From an uncultured Pelagibacteraceae bacterium (GTDB lineage: Bacteria > Pseudomonadota > Alphaproteobacteria > Pelagibacterales > Pelagibacteraceae): a DNA stretch of 40,512 bases. Under the pieces are notes generated by a model. The model worked only from the letters and a program-made list of their open reading frames with translations, made no database searches and was not told where the DNA came from. This document shows, piece by piece, positions 1 to 8,722 of this stretch. The translations under genes and the position numbers were made by a program. Positions within the stretch are counted from its first letter, which is position 1. Every line of letters starts with the position of its first letter. The stretch lies in assembly GCA_902616165.1 (NCBI GenBank), contig CACMRS010000005.1, forward strand, positions 1 to 40,512, written 5' to 3'.

Positions 1-232
1 TTTAGTTGAAAAAGATTTGGAAGGTAACAAAACTGTATATTACGCTAATTCTTTAAATGAAAAAAAATATGTACCCAATTTTTTGATTGAAAGAGATATA
101 GATGTTAATGATCTTGGCACCTTATTGAAGGGTTTGAAATTAGTAGGTGATTATTTGGATAAAACCATATTAAGACCAAATAATTTAAATTATCCAAATA
201 GTAGGTTGTTATTTTTAAATACGTTAAAATAA
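1..232 (+). CDS. 3' end of an unidentified gene (runs off the left edge)
   Basis: An open frame enters from the left edge (first full codon at base 2) and stops with TAA at 230-232. About 76 C-terminal residues are visible. They are hydrophilic, with no membrane segment or motif I recognise; the end reads NYPNSRLLFLNTLK. The stop is directly followed by the stop of hemB on the other strand, so the two genes converge with no spacer. Codon use matches the neighbours, so it is probably a real gene. An internal TTG at 17 could be mistaken for a start, but the frame is open upstream of it. I cannot assign a function. Confidence 0.6.
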   Translation, partial: LVEKDLEGNKTVYYANSLNEKKYVPNFLIERDIDVNDLGTLLKGLKLVGDYLDKTILRPNNLNYPNSRLLFLNTLK

Positions 233-1222
233 TTATTTTATTATTTTATCAATTCTATCAGCGTAATAACTTACTATAGCATTGGCACCAGCTCTTTTAA
301 AAGCTACTAAGCTTTCATATACAGCATCTTTATTAATTAATTTTTTCGTTATAGCTGTTTCAATTAAGCTATATTCTCCCGATACTTGATAGGCAAATAC
401 AGGTAATTTAAATTTTTCTTTTATTGATTTTATTATGTCTAAGTAGGGCATACCTGGTTTAACCATTACCATATCGGCACCTTCTTTAATATCTAATGCA
501 ACTTCTCTTAAGGCTTCATCAGAATTTCTATAATCCATCTGATAAGTTTTTTTGTCTCCTTTTAACGAACCTCTAGAACCTACTGCATCTCTAAAAGGTC
601 CATAAAAGCTTGAAGCATATTTCGCTGCATAAGATAATATTTGAACATTTTGGAATTTATTTTTATCTAAAGCTTTTCTGATTTTACCTATTCTGCCATC
701 CATCATGTCTGAAGGAGCGAGTACATCACAACCCATCTCTGCTTGAAGTAATGATTGATTAATCAAAACATCAATTGTTTCGTCGTTAAGTATTGTGTTA
801 GATTTGATTAAACCGTCATGACCATGTGATGTATAGGGATCTAATGCTACGTCACACATTATACCTATTTGATTTTTGTATCTTTTTTTAATTTCTTTAA
901 TTGCTCTACAAACTAAATTTTTTTCGTTAAGTGATTCTGTACCCAATTCATCTTTACGTACATTTTGGGTTTTTGGAAAAAGTGCAACCATTGGTATCTT
1001 CTTTTTAATTGCTCTGTCTACTATTTGGCTCAATCTATTAATAGTATACCTATATACACCCGGCATAGATGAAATTGGTTGACGTTTATTAGATCCTTCT
1101 ATTAAAAAAATAGGTAATATAAAGTCATTTGGACTTAAAGTATTTTCTTGAATCAGTCTTCTTGACCAAGATTCTTTTCTAGTTCTTCTAAGTCTAAGAT
1201 TGGGATATTTACCAATAATCAT
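233..1222 (-). CDS. hemB: Delta-aminolevulinic acid dehydratase (porphobilinogen synthase)
   Basis: Condenses two 5-aminolevulinate molecules to porphobilinogen, the second common step of tetrapyrrole synthesis, in the cytoplasm. The 329 residues are full length for the family. The two Schiff-base lysines are visible: K201 in the AAKYASSFYGPFRDA segment and K255 in MVMVKPGMPYLD. The metal site around residues 124-136 reads DVALDPYTSHGHDG, with Asp where zinc enzymes carry Cys. This marks the magnesium-type, zinc-independent enzyme known from many alphaproteobacteria. The ATG at 1220-1222 agrees with the family N-terminus. It diverges from the oxygenase gene at 1296 and converges on the partial gene to its left. 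Confidence 0.97.
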   Translation of the reverse strand: MIIGKYPNLRLRRTRKESWSRRLIQENTLSPNDFILPIFLIEGSNKRQPISSMPGVYRYTINRLSQIVDRAIKKKIPMVALFPKTQNVRKDELGTESLNEKNLVCRAIKEIKKRYKNQIGIMCDVALDPYTSHGHDGLIKSNTILNDETIDVLINQSLLQAEMGCDVLAPSDMMDGRIGKIRKALDKNKFQNVQILSYAAKYASSFYGPFRDAVGSRGSLKGDKKTYQMDYRNSDEALREVALDIKEGADMVMVKPGMPYLDIIKSIKEKFKLPVFAYQVSGEYSLIETAITKKLINKDAVYESLVAFKRAGANAIVSYYADRIDKIIK

Positions 1223-1241
1223 GTTTTAATTTACTTTTAAA

Positions 1242-1270
1242 TTGCGACAAATGTAATATACACATATACA
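1242..1270 (+). promoter_or_regulatory. Candidate sigma-70 promoter for the oxygenase-rpiB-glyA run
   Basis: A -35-like TTGCGA at 1242-1247 and a -10-like TATACA at 1265-1270 are separated by 17 bases, in the 73-base gap between hemB and the divergent oxygenase gene. An AAGG about 15 bases before the ATG at 1296 could be a ribosome site, although the spacing is long. Called by eye in very AT-rich DNA. Confidence 0.4.
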
Positions 1271-1295
1271 AAAAAAAAGGTAGAAAGCAATCAAG

Positions 1296-1934
1296 ATGAC
1301 AATAGAAAATTCAAAAGTAATAGACTTAAATATCAAAAAGGAAGATAGAGTTTTAGACTTTAGTGATTTCCAAAAGCAAGAAATCAAATTTGATATCGAA
1401 AAATTACAAGAGGCTTATCAACAAATAGTTAAAATTAAAAAATTTGAAGATGCTGGTGTAACACACTTTGGAGCGATATCATTAACTCAAATACCTGGTG
1501 ACCCAGACTCAATTAAAGGTAACAAGGCTAGAGGAGTATATTGGACAAAACCTGATAAATCAGGAAATGAAGTAGTTAGAGATGAATCTCTTGATGAGAC
1601 ACAATATTCAGAATTTATAAAAGATTATGAAAATACTTACTTTAAAGAAGTATATGACGTCCTGACATCTAAATATAAATTAGGAAGAGTTAGAATTCTT
1701 TTAAAAGAACCAAGATCAACTTTGAGTTGGCATAGAGATCCAGAGCCAAGATTACATATACCTATAATTACTAACCCTGGTTGTATAATGGTTATTGATA
1801 ATGTTGCAAAGCACATGCCTGCTGATGGATCAGTATGGGTCACAAATAATACAAAGTATCACAATGCATTTAATGGTGGTGAAGAGAATAGAATACATTT
1901 AGTTGCTTGTGTTTTAGATTACAAATTTAATTAA
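1296..1934 (+). CDS. Aspartyl/asparaginyl beta-hydroxylase-family 2-oxoglutarate/Fe(II) oxygenase
   Basis: A cupin-fold oxygenase predicted to hydroxylate an Asp/Asn residue or a small molecule using Fe(II), O2 and 2-oxoglutarate. In 212 residues the iron triad is visible as H146-x-D148 (in LSWHRDPEPRLHIPI) and H189 (NNTKYHNAF). R199, ten residues after the distal His, is placed to bind 2-oxoglutarate. The N-terminal ~100 residues show no other domain, and there is no signal peptide, so it is probably cytoplasmic. It is first in a forward run with rpiB one base after its stop, although no metabolic link to rpiB or glyA is evident. The family is assigned from the motif pattern; the substrate is unknown. 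Confidence 0.75.
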   Translation: MTIENSKVIDLNIKKEDRVLDFSDFQKQEIKFDIEKLQEAYQQIVKIKKFEDAGVTHFGAISLTQIPGDPDSIKGNKARGVYWTKPDKSGNEVVRDESLDETQYSEFIKDYENTYFKEVYDVLTSKYKLGRVRILLKEPRSTLSWHRDPEPRLHIPIITNPGCIMVIDNVAKHMPADGSVWVTNNTKYHNAFNGGEENRIHLVACVLDYKFN

Positions 1935-1935
1935 T

Positions 1936-2361
1936 TTGAAAAAAATATTTATTTCATCAGATCACGCTGGATTTAAATTAAAAGAGTCAATCAAAGATTA
2001 TTTAAAAAATAAAAAAGTAAAATTTGAGGACCTTGGTCCAAAAGATGATAATAGTGTTGATTATCCTGATTATGCACATAAAGTTGCAAAAAAAGTCAAA
2101 CTTAATAAGAGAAATGTTGGTATTTTAGTGTGTGGTTCTGGGACTGGTATGAATATTGCGGCAAATAAGCATAAAAATGTGCGTGCAGCGCAATGTTTTA
2201 ATCTAAAATCAACAAAATTATCCAGATTGCATAATGATGCAAACATCATTACATTAGGCTCAAGATTGATAACCAAAAAAAATGCTTTAAAGTTTATAGG
2301 TGTTTTTTTAAATACTAAATTTGATGGTGGGAGACACTTAAAAAGAGTTAAAAAAATATAA
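1936..2361 (+). CDS. rpiB: Ribose-5-phosphate isomerase B
   Basis: Interconverts ribose 5-phosphate and ribulose 5-phosphate in the pentose phosphate pathway. The 141-residue protein has the RpiB/LacAB pattern: [10 protein letters not shown] near the N-terminus, the active-site Cys66 in [17 protein letters not shown], and a C-terminal GGRH-like segment (GGRHLKRV). The chosen start is TTG at 1936-1938, one base after the stop of the oxygenase gene. It gives the standard family start ([12 protein letters not shown]), and no ATG lies nearby. It is followed two bases later by glyA, so it is probably translated from the same message. Confidence 0.93.
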   Translation: MKKIFISSDHAGFKLKESIKDYLKNKKVKFEDLGPKDDNSVDYPDYAHKVAKKVKLNKRNVGILVCGSGTGMNIAANKHKNVRAAQCFNLKSTKLSRLHNDANIITLGSRLITKKNALKFIGVFLNTKFDGGRHLKRVKKI

Positions 2362-2363
2362 TT

Positions 2364-3671
2364 ATGTCAAGTGAAAAAAATTATTTAAACGATAGTTATA
2401 AAAGTTTCTTTGAAGACAGTTTGTCAGTAAAGGATCCAGAACTTTATAAAGCTATTAAGGATGAATTAATCAGACAACAGCAGCATATAGAATTAATCGC
2501 TTCCGAAAATATAGTTTCTCAAGCAGTATTAGAAGCACAAGGTTCAGTTTTAACCAATAAGTATGCAGAAGGGTATCCTGGTAAAAGATATTACAATGGC
2601 TGTGAGCATGTTGATGTTGCAGAAAATCTTGCGATTGAAAGATTAAAAAAATTATTTAATTGTAAATTTGCAAACGCGCAACCACATTCAGGGGCCCAAG
2701 CAAATGGCGCAGTATTTTTAGCTTTGTTAAGCCCAGGAGATACATTTATGGGTATGAGTTTAAATTCAGGTGGTCATATTACTCATGGATTAAAAATTTC
2801 AATGTCTGGTAAATGGTTCAACGCAATAGGATATGATGTTGATAAAGAGTCAGAATTGATTGACTATGATAATGTTGAAAAACTTGCTTTAGAACATAAA
2901 CCAAAACTAATAATTGCAGGTGGAAGTGCTTATTCTAGAGTAATTGATTTTAAGAAATTTAGAGAAATAGCAGATAAAGTCGGAGCATATTTAATGGTTG
3001 ATATGGCACACTTCTCTGGTTTAGTTGCAGGTAAAGGTTATCCTAATCCTTGTGACTACGCACATGTTGTTACATCAACGACACACAAAGTTTTTAGAAG
3101 TGCAAGAGGTGGTATAATTTTAACTAATCACGAGGATCTTGCTAAAAAATTTAATACAGCAGTTTTTCCTGGTTATCAGGGTGGACCTTTGATGCATATC
3201 ATTGCTGCTAAGGCTGCTGGTTTTTTAGAGGCTTTACAGCCAGAATTTCAAAATTATATTAAATCTGTTTTAGCAAACGCTAAAATGCTTGCAGAGACAC
3301 TAAAAAATAATGGATTCAAAATATACTCTGATGGAACAGATACGCATTTGATGTTGGTAGATTTAAGGCCTTATAATGTAAAAGGTAATCTTGCGGCTGA
3401 GAGTTTGTCTAGAGCAAATATTACGTGTAATAAAAATGGTATTCCTTTTGATACAGAAAAACCCATGATTACTTCAGGTATTAGATTAGGTACACAAGCA
3501 GCTACAACACGAGGATTTGGATTAAGTGAGTTTAAAACTGTAGGTGAATTAATCACAAAGACTTTAAAAGGTTTATCTGAAAACCCGTCAGATAATAGCA
3601 AAATAGAAGAAGAAGTAAAAAATGAAGTTATTTCTTTAACTTCGTCATTTCCGATATATAAGAACCTTTAG
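2364..3671 (+). CDS. glyA: Serine hydroxymethyltransferase
   Basis: A pyridoxal-phosphate enzyme converting serine and tetrahydrofolate to glycine and methylene-tetrahydrofolate. It supplies one-carbon units and glycine in the cytoplasm. The 435 residues match the family length. Visible marks include [29 protein letters not shown], a central [18 protein letters not shown] and the PLP lysine K242 in [13 protein letters not shown]. That last segment departs from the usual THKTLRGPRGG around the lysine. It sits between rpiB and nrdR with gaps of two to three bases, the alphaproteobacterial glyA-nrdR-ribD order. Confidence 0.97.
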   Translation: MSSEKNYLNDSYKSFFEDSLSVKDPELYKAIKDELIRQQQHIELIASENIVSQAVLEAQGSVLTNKYAEGYPGKRYYNGCEHVDVAENLAIERLKKLFNCKFANAQPHSGAQANGAVFLALLSPGDTFMGMSLNSGGHITHGLKISMSGKWFNAIGYDVDKESELIDYDNVEKLALEHKPKLIIAGGSAYSRVIDFKKFREIADKVGAYLMVDMAHFSGLVAGKGYPNPCDYAHVVTSTTHKVFRSARGGIILTNHEDLAKKFNTAVFPGYQGGPLMHIIAAKAAGFLEALQPEFQNYIKSVLANAKMLAETLKNNGFKIYSDGTDTHLMLVDLRPYNVKGNLAAESLSRANITCNKNGIPFDTEKPMITSGIRLGTQAATTRGFGLSEFKTVGELITKTLKGLSENPSDNSKIEEEVKNEVISLTSSFPIYKNL

Positions 3672-3674
3672 CAA

Positions 3675-4133
3675 ATGATTTGTCCGTGCGAAAAAAAGGG
3701 TGATACATCTGTAGTGGATTCACGACCTACAGAAGATGGAACAGCTATAAGAAGAAGAAGACTTTGTATTTGTGGTGAACGCTTTACTACTTTTGAAAGA
3801 ATTCAAATTCGTGAATTAATGGTTGTTAAGAAAAATGGAAGAAAGTCAGTTTTTGACCGCGATAAACTATCTAAATCGATCTATATTGCACTTAAGAAAA
3901 GACCAATTGATACTGAGACAATAGAAAAATTTATAAGTCATGTATCAAGGTCTTTAGAGGAACTTGGTCAAGGTGAGGTATCAACTAATACAATTGGTAC
4001 AATGGTTATGGATGGTTTAAAGGATTTAGATCCTGTTGGTTACGTAAGGTTTGCTTCAGTTTATAGAAACTTTAGGGAAGAAAAAGATTTCGTGCAATTC
4101 GTGGACAAACTCAATGTCTACAAAAAAACATAA
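3675..4133 (+). CDS. nrdR: Transcriptional repressor NrdR
   Basis: A nucleotide-sensing repressor of ribonucleotide-reductase genes that binds NrdR boxes. The 152-residue protein has the N-terminal zinc ribbon (to about residue 45) followed by an ATP-cone domain beginning VVKKNGRKSVFDRDKL. DSRPTEDGTAIRRRR and RFTTFERIQIREL are classic. The zinc ligands are unusual: the first knuckle is C3-P-C5 and the second C31-I-C33, whereas the family has CxxC at both places. The rest of the ribbon keeps its normal register. The gene overlaps ribD by 20 bases. No NrdR box was identified in the window. Confidence 0.95.
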   Translation: MICPCEKKGDTSVVDSRPTEDGTAIRRRRLCICGERFTTFERIQIRELMVVKKNGRKSVFDRDKLSKSIYIALKKRPIDTETIEKFISHVSRSLEELGQGEVSTNTIGTMVMDGLKDLDPVGYVRFASVYRNFREEKDFVQFVDKLNVYKKT

Positions 4134-5217
4134 ATTTACACAAAAAGACAAATTTTACATGGAGATGGCCTTGGATCTGGCTAGAGCTCGGCATGGTCTT
4201 ACTGGATCAAATCCTTCAGTAGGGTGTGTAATTGTTAAAAATGACAAAATAATCTCTATAGGTCAAACTTCATTTAATGGAAGGCCACATGCTGAGTCTA
4301 ATGCAATTAAAAATAGTTTCGAAGATTTAAAAGGCTCAAAAATGTATGTTACCCTTGAACCATGTTGTCATCATGGTTTAACACCACCATGCACTGACTC
4401 GATAATTAAATCAAAAATTTCTGAGGTCATATATTCTGTAACAGATATAGATAAAAGAGTTAGTAATAAAAGTTATAAAATTTTAAATTCAAAAAAAATA
4501 ATTGTAAAAAAAGGTTTGTTAAAAAATAAAATAGAAAACTTTTATTATCCTTATTTTTTTAATAGAAAGAAAAAATTACCTTATGTTACTGGTAAAATAG
4601 CTATTTCAAAAAACAATATTATTTATACTAATAATCAAAAAAAAATCACAAATATTTATTCAGATATGTTTTCACATCTTTTGAGATATCAAAACGATTG
4701 TTTGATGATTACATACAAAACACTAAACAAAGATAATCCAAGATTAAATTGTCGTTTAAAAGGTGTGAAAAATTTCTCTCCTAAAAGAATTATTTTAGAT
4801 AATAATTTAAACACTAAAACAAATACCTATATAATAAAGTCTTCTAATAACAAAAATACTTTAATATTTTATAACAAAGCTGATAAATCAAAAATTTCTA
4901 AATTTAAAAGAAAAGGCATTATCCTAGTTAAATCTAAACTAGATAGAAATAACAAATTTGATGTAAGAGAAATTTTAAAAAAACTATATAATTTTGGCTG
5001 CAGGAATTTATTGATAGAGGGCGGAAATGAACTAACTAACAACTTGCTCAAAAACAAAATTTTTAATAAATTTTATTTATTCAAAAGCCCTAAAAATCTA
5101 TCTAAAAGCTCAGAATATTTAAAATTTAGTGGCCTGAGCACATTAAATCAAAAGTATCAAACAAAGATTAATTTAAATCTGAATTTGCGAAAAGACAGAA
5201 TAACACTATATAGATAG
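4114..5217 (+). CDS. ribD: Bifunctional riboflavin deaminase/reductase RibD
   Basis: Catalyses two consecutive riboflavin steps: deamination of the pyrimidine from GTP cyclohydrolase II, then NADPH reduction of the ribosyl side chain. The N-terminal half is a zinc deaminase with HAE (GRPHAESNAI) and EPCCHHGLTPPCT supplying the zinc Cys ligands. The C-terminal half is a diverged DHFR-like reductase (VTGKIAISKNN, DCLMITYKTLNKDNPRL, LLIEGGNEL). The ATG at 4114 (MSTKKHKFTQKDKFYMEMALDLA) is chosen over an in-frame start at 4051, because that one would add 21 residues lying wholly inside nrdR and unlike the family. Length 367 residues. Start confidence is moderate; the family is certain. Confidence 0.94.
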   Translation: MSTKKHKFTQKDKFYMEMALDLARARHGLTGSNPSVGCVIVKNDKIISIGQTSFNGRPHAESNAIKNSFEDLKGSKMYVTLEPCCHHGLTPPCTDSIIKSKISEVIYSVTDIDKRVSNKSYKILNSKKIIVKKGLLKNKIENFYYPYFFNRKKKLPYVTGKIAISKNNIIYTNNQKKITNIYSDMFSHLLRYQNDCLMITYKTLNKDNPRLNCRLKGVKNFSPKRIILDNNLNTKTNTYIIKSSNNKNTLIFYNKADKSKISKFKRKGIILVKSKLDRNNKFDVREILKKLYNFGCRNLLIEGGNELTNNLLKNKIFNKFYLFKSPKNLSKSSEYLKFSGLSTLNQKYQTKINLNLNLRKDRITLYR

Positions 5218-5222
5218 AAATT

Positions 5223-5816
5223 ATGTTTAACGGAATAATTTACAACCAAGGTATTATTACTAAAATTATTAAAAGACCCAAGGGTCTTAATATTTTTGTA
5301 AAAAGCAATCTTAGAGTCTCAAAAAAAGATATAGGCTTATCTGTTGCCTGTGATGGTGTTTGTCTAACTTTAATTTCATATAAATCTAACATTATGGAAT
5401 TTTATCTTTCGAAAGAAACAATAATTCGATCAAAATTCAAATTTTTAAAAATAAAAGATAAAATAAATTTAGAATTACCTTTAAAATATGGGACAAAAAT
5501 TTCAGGACATATTTGTCAAGGTCATGTTGATACTGTTGGTAAAGTATTAAGTATTAAAAAAATAGACAAATCATTTCTTTTTGACTTTGATTTACCTAAA
5601 AAAGAGAGAAAACATTTAATAGAAAAAGCATCAATCTGTGTGAATGGTATTTCTCTTACAATTTCAAAAGTGATTAAAAAAGGTTTCCAAATTTGGATTA
5701 TCCCTCACACCTACAAAGAAACGAATTTATCAACTTTAAAAAAATCTAGTTTAGTCAACATAGAGATAGATATCTTGTCAAAATACGTTAGGAATTATTT
5801 TAATGGAAAAAAATAA
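5223..5816 (+). CDS. ribE: Riboflavin synthase, alpha chain
   Basis: Dismutates two 6,7-dimethyl-8-ribityllumazine molecules to riboflavin and the ribitylamino-uracil. The 197 residues contain the two tandem lumazine-binding domains: MFNGIIYNQGII with SVACDGVCLTL in the first, and GHICQGHVDTVGKV with ASICVNGISLTI in the second. The GxCxTL-type segment in each repeat is diagnostic. It lies five bases after ribD and overlaps the start of ribB by 14 bases, so translation is probably coupled along the riboflavin operon. Confidence 0.96.
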   Translation: MFNGIIYNQGIITKIIKRPKGLNIFVKSNLRVSKKDIGLSVACDGVCLTLISYKSNIMEFYLSKETIIRSKFKFLKIKDKINLELPLKYGTKISGHICQGHVDTVGKVLSIKKIDKSFLFDFDLPKKERKHLIEKASICVNGISLTISKVIKKGFQIWIIPHTYKETNLSTLKKSSLVNIEIDILSKYVRNYFNGKK

Positions 5817-6903
5817 CTTTGCGTCAATAGAGTCAATTATAAGCGTAGCTAAGAAAGGTGGTATGTTTATTTTAGTAGATGATGAAAAAAGAGAAAATGA
5901 AGGCGATTTAGTCATTTCTACATCAGACTCAAACGCAAAGAATATTAACTTCATGGCAAAATATGGGCGAGGCTTAATTTGTTTAGCGCTTGATTCACTT
6001 CAAGCAAAAAGATTAAATTTATCTTTAATGTCTCCAGTAAATCAATCTAGAAACAAGACAGCATTTACAATTTCTATTGAAGCAAAAAAAGGAATAACAA
6101 CAGGTATATCTGCTAAAGATAGAGCTAAAACAATCAAAATTGCTTCAAAAAAAAAAGTAAATAAAAATGAGATTGTTTCACCGGGTCACGTGTTTCCAAT
6201 TATAGCCAAAGATGGTGGAGTGCTTGTTAGAGCAGGGCATACCGAAGCTTCAGTTGATATATCTAAATTAGCAAAAAAAAATAACTCTGCTGTTATTTGT
6301 GAAATTATGAATGAAGATGGAACAATGGCCAAAGGTCAAGATTTAATCATCTTTGCAAAAAAACATAAATTGAAAATTGGAAAGATAGAAGATCTGATCG
6401 CATATAGACTAAAAAAAGAAAAACTTATTAAACTTAAAAAGCAAAGCAAGATCGATGTAAAAAATCAAAAATACAATATTAGAATTTATGAGAATCTTTT
6501 AGATGGTTCAGAGCACTTTGCATTAATAAAAGGTAAAATAAAAAAAGGTATTACTCCAAGAGTAAGAGTAATTTCATCTAATGTCGTCCAAAACTATCTA
6601 ATTAATCAATCATTACCAAATTCATTTAACAAGACCTTAAATTATTTTAGAAAATATCAAAATTGTGTTTTAGTATTTATCAAAGACTCAAATTTAAAAT
6701 CAGTAACTCAGACTTTAAAAGATTATAAAAATAAAAACTTTTATAAAAAGGGAAATGATAAGTTAATAAGAAATTATGGTATTGGAGCTCAAATTATTAA
6801 AGACTTAAAAATTAAAAATATGATATTAATCACCAAATCACCAAAAAAAGTTATTGGTCTTGATGGTTATGGTATAAAAATTACAAAACAGGAATTAATT
6901 TGA
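5803..6903 (+). CDS. ribB: 3,4-dihydroxy-2-butanone 4-phosphate synthase with a degenerate GTP cyclohydrolase II-like domain
   Basis: The N-terminal ~205 residues are a complete DHBP synthase, which makes the four-carbon precursor of riboflavin from ribulose 5-phosphate. DDEKRENEGDL, GRGLICLAL, TTGISAKDRAKTI and the SPGHVFPI/GHTEASVD segments are all present. Residues ~225-366 align with the GTP cyclohydrolase II domain (HFALIKGKIKKG... at its start). They lack the zinc cluster: the CLTGDVFGSLRCDCG region is replaced by a stretch beginning VISSNVVQNYLI, with no Cys set. The second half is therefore predicted inactive for GTP opening, as reported for other alphaproteobacterial RibB fusions, and a separate RibA would be needed elsewhere. 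It abuts ribH by a TGATG overlap. Confidence 0.93.
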   Translation: MEKNNFASIESIISVAKKGGMFILVDDEKRENEGDLVISTSDSNAKNINFMAKYGRGLICLALDSLQAKRLNLSLMSPVNQSRNKTAFTISIEAKKGITTGISAKDRAKTIKIASKKKVNKNEIVSPGHVFPIIAKDGGVLVRAGHTEASVDISKLAKKNNSAVICEIMNEDGTMAKGQDLIIFAKKHKLKIGKIEDLIAYRLKKEKLIKLKKQSKIDVKNQKYNIRIYENLLDGSEHFALIKGKIKKGITPRVRVISSNVVQNYLINQSLPNSFNKTLNYFRKYQNCVLVFIKDSNLKSVTQTLKDYKNKNFYKKGNDKLIRNYGIGAQIIKDLKIKNMILITKSPKKVIGLDGYGIKITKQELI

Positions 6904-7292
6904 TGAAAAAAAAATATTTAATTGTTGTAGCAGATTATTATAAAGATATTGCTAATGGCTTAATAAGCAGTGCTTTGAAAATAATTCCAAAAAAAAATAT
7001 AATAAAAATTATTAAAGTAACTGGTGCTTTTGAAATTCCAGTTACAATCTCAAAAAATTTAAAAAAATATGATGGTTTTTTAGCTTTAGGATGTGTAATT
7101 AAAGGTCAAACCCCACACTTTGATTTTATTTCTCAAGCTTCGACAGATGCCATAATGAAATTATCTATAGATAGTAAAAAACCAATTGGAAATGGAATAA
7201 TTACCTGTCTTAATATGGCTCAAGCAAGAGCAAGAAGAAAAAAGGGTGCTGAAGCTGCAGAAGCTGTGATTTCAGTTTTGTCTCAAAAATGA
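6903..7292 (+). CDS. ribH: 6,7-dimethyl-8-ribityllumazine synthase
   Basis: Condenses ribitylamino-uracil with dihydroxybutanone phosphate to the lumazine that RibE converts to riboflavin. The ATG at 6903 overlaps the ribB stop as TGATG; a TTG one codon earlier is in frame but unnecessary. The 129 residues show VTGAFEIPVTISK, GFLALGCVIKGQTPHFDFI with the catalytic His, and PIGNGIITCLNMAQA. It is slightly shorter than the E. coli protein, lacking N-terminal residues. The last bases overlap nusB (ATGA). Confidence 0.95.
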   Translation: MKKKYLIVVADYYKDIANGLISSALKIIPKKNIIKIIKVTGAFEIPVTISKNLKKYDGFLALGCVIKGQTPHFDFISQASTDAIMKLSIDSKKPIGNGIITCLNMAQARARRKKGAEAAEAVISVLSQK

Positions 7293-7693
7293 GAACTCAT
7301 TTTAATCCAAAAAATAACCCTAGAGTTATAATTATTCAGAAATTATATGGTAAATTTTATAATGAAGATGATGATTTAGATTTTCCAAAACACAGATTTA
7401 AAAAATTTATCAAAGATATTGTTTTAGGAACGATAGAAAGAAATGATATTATTTTAGATGAATTAAATAATAAATTAGGTGATGAATTTGTATTTGAAAA
7501 ATTAGATAAAGTTTTTCAAACAATTTTAAAAGCAGCAACTTATGAATTTTTGTATAAGCCAAATTTATCTATTAATATAATTATTAAAGAATATTTAAAT
7601 TCATCTAATTTTTTTCTTGAAGATTCACAAACAAAGTATCTTAATGCTTTATTAGACAACGTTGGAAAAAAATTAAGATCTAACAATGCATGA
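7289..7693 (+). CDS. nusB: Transcription antitermination protein NusB
   Basis: A small helical RNA-binding protein that, with NusE/S10, loads onto boxA of nascent rRNA and prevents premature termination. The 134 residues are helical and charged. Family-like segments are the N-terminal RVIIIQKLYGKFY (usually R-x-x-A-x-Q-x-L-Y) and a C-terminal half with KAATYEFLYKPNLSINIIIKEYLNSS, corresponding to the E-L-x-x-x-P-x-x-V-x-I-N-E family segment. The sequence is diverged, and the ribH-nusB-thiL position strengthens the call. It overlaps ribH by four bases and thiL by eight. Confidence 0.88.
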   Translation: MRTHFNPKNNPRVIIIQKLYGKFYNEDDDLDFPKHRFKKFIKDIVLGTIERNDIILDELNNKLGDEFVFEKLDKVFQTILKAATYEFLYKPNLSINIIIKEYLNSSNFFLEDSQTKYLNALLDNVGKKLRSNNA

Positions 7694-8645
7694 ATTTGAT
7701 CTAATAAATAATTATTTTTTTAAAATAGCTGAAAAAAATAAATCTGCTTTAAATTTAAACGACGATGTTTTTTTTGATAAAAAAAGAGGTGTTGTTGTAT
7801 CTATTGATACATACAATATTGGTACGCATTTTTATGATTTTAAATCGCCAGATTTAGTAATTAAAAAAATATTAAGGTCATCAATTTCTGATTTAATTTG
7901 CAAAGGTGTAACACCAAAGTTTTATTTTATTTCTGGCTCTGGTAATAAAAAAACGTTTACAAAAAACAACTTATATAAAATCTCAATGTCACTTAAATCA
8001 GAACAAAATAAATTTAACATAGATTTATGTGGTGGAGACACAACATTTTCAAACAAACTAAGTTTTACAATCACTTCACTAGGATATTCGAATAAAATAA
8101 TTTATCGTAATAAAGCTAAATTAAATGATGATATTTATGTTACTGGAAATCTGGGAGATAGTTATCTAGGTCTTAAAGCATTAAGTAATAAATTTAAATT
8201 TAAAAATAAAGATAAAATATTTTTTATAGATAAATATTATAAACCAGAATTACCCTTAAATTTAACAAAATATTTATTAAAATTTGCTAATTGCTCTATC
8301 GATGTTTCAGATGGATTAATTGAAGATTTATCAAAAATGATTAATAGACAAAGATTATCATTTCACTTATTTGAAAATAAAATACCTGTTTCCAGCAAAT
8401 TGAGTAATTTTATAAAAAAAAAAAAATTAAATAAAATTAATCTAATTTCTAATGGAGATGATTATCAGGTTTTATTTACTGCAGGTATTAATAAAGCCAG
8501 AATCATTCAAAACGCATCTAAAACAACTGGAATTAAAATAACTAAAATTGGTAAAATTGTATCTGGTAAAGATAGATCATTAATTTTTGACCAAAAAGAT
8601 AAGCAAATACAAGCTAAATCTAAAGGTTATATTCATCAGTTTTAG
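7686..8645 (+). CDS. thiL: Thiamine-monophosphate kinase
   Basis: Phosphorylates thiamine monophosphate to thiamine diphosphate, the last step of cofactor synthesis. The 319 residues follow the ThiL/PurM fold. LNLNDDVFF is the metal-binding DD segment, followed by [13 protein letters not shown], the [15 protein letters not shown] helix, [13 protein letters not shown], the [15 protein letters not shown] loop and [15 protein letters not shown]. The sequence is diverged but keeps every acidic metal ligand cluster. It is last in the nrdR-rib-nusB run, 77 bases before the hppA start. Confidence 0.92.
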   Translation: MHEFDLINNYFFKIAEKNKSALNLNDDVFFDKKRGVVVSIDTYNIGTHFYDFKSPDLVIKKILRSSISDLICKGVTPKFYFISGSGNKKTFTKNNLYKISMSLKSEQNKFNIDLCGGDTTFSNKLSFTITSLGYSNKIIYRNKAKLNDDIYVTGNLGDSYLGLKALSNKFKFKNKDKIFFIDKYYKPELPLNLTKYLLKFANCSIDVSDGLIEDLSKMINRQRLSFHLFENKIPVSSKLSNFIKKKKLNKINLISNGDDYQVLFTAGINKARIIQNASKTTGIKITKIGKIVSGKDRSLIFDQKDKQIQAKSKGYIHQF

Positions 8646-8655
8646 AAGTTAATCG

Positions 8656-8683
8656 TTGTCTTTTCTATCTTTTTTTGTATTGT
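8656..8683 (+). promoter_or_regulatory. Candidate promoter for hppA
   Basis: TTGTCT at 8656-8661 and TATTGT at 8678-8683 are separated by 16 bases, in the 77-base gap between thiL and hppA. This would give a leader of about 30-35 bases. An AAGG at 8713-8716 sits at ribosome-site distance from the ATG at 8723. By-eye call. Confidence 0.3.
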
Positions 8684-8722
8684 GCGGGCTTAAAATTTAA
8701 CAACCAACAACTTAAGGTTAAT

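Noticed and set aside
876..1082. A 68-residue forward frame within hemB
   Set aside because: Wholly antisense to hemB, with no ribosome site or family resemblance.
4051..4113. Longer ribD start at 4051
   Set aside because: The extra 21 residues lie entirely within nrdR and do not resemble RibD; ATG at 4114 matches the family start.
8675..8722. Longer hppA start at 8675
   Set aside because: Adds 16 polar residues before the first helix; the ATG at 8723 has an AAGG upstream.
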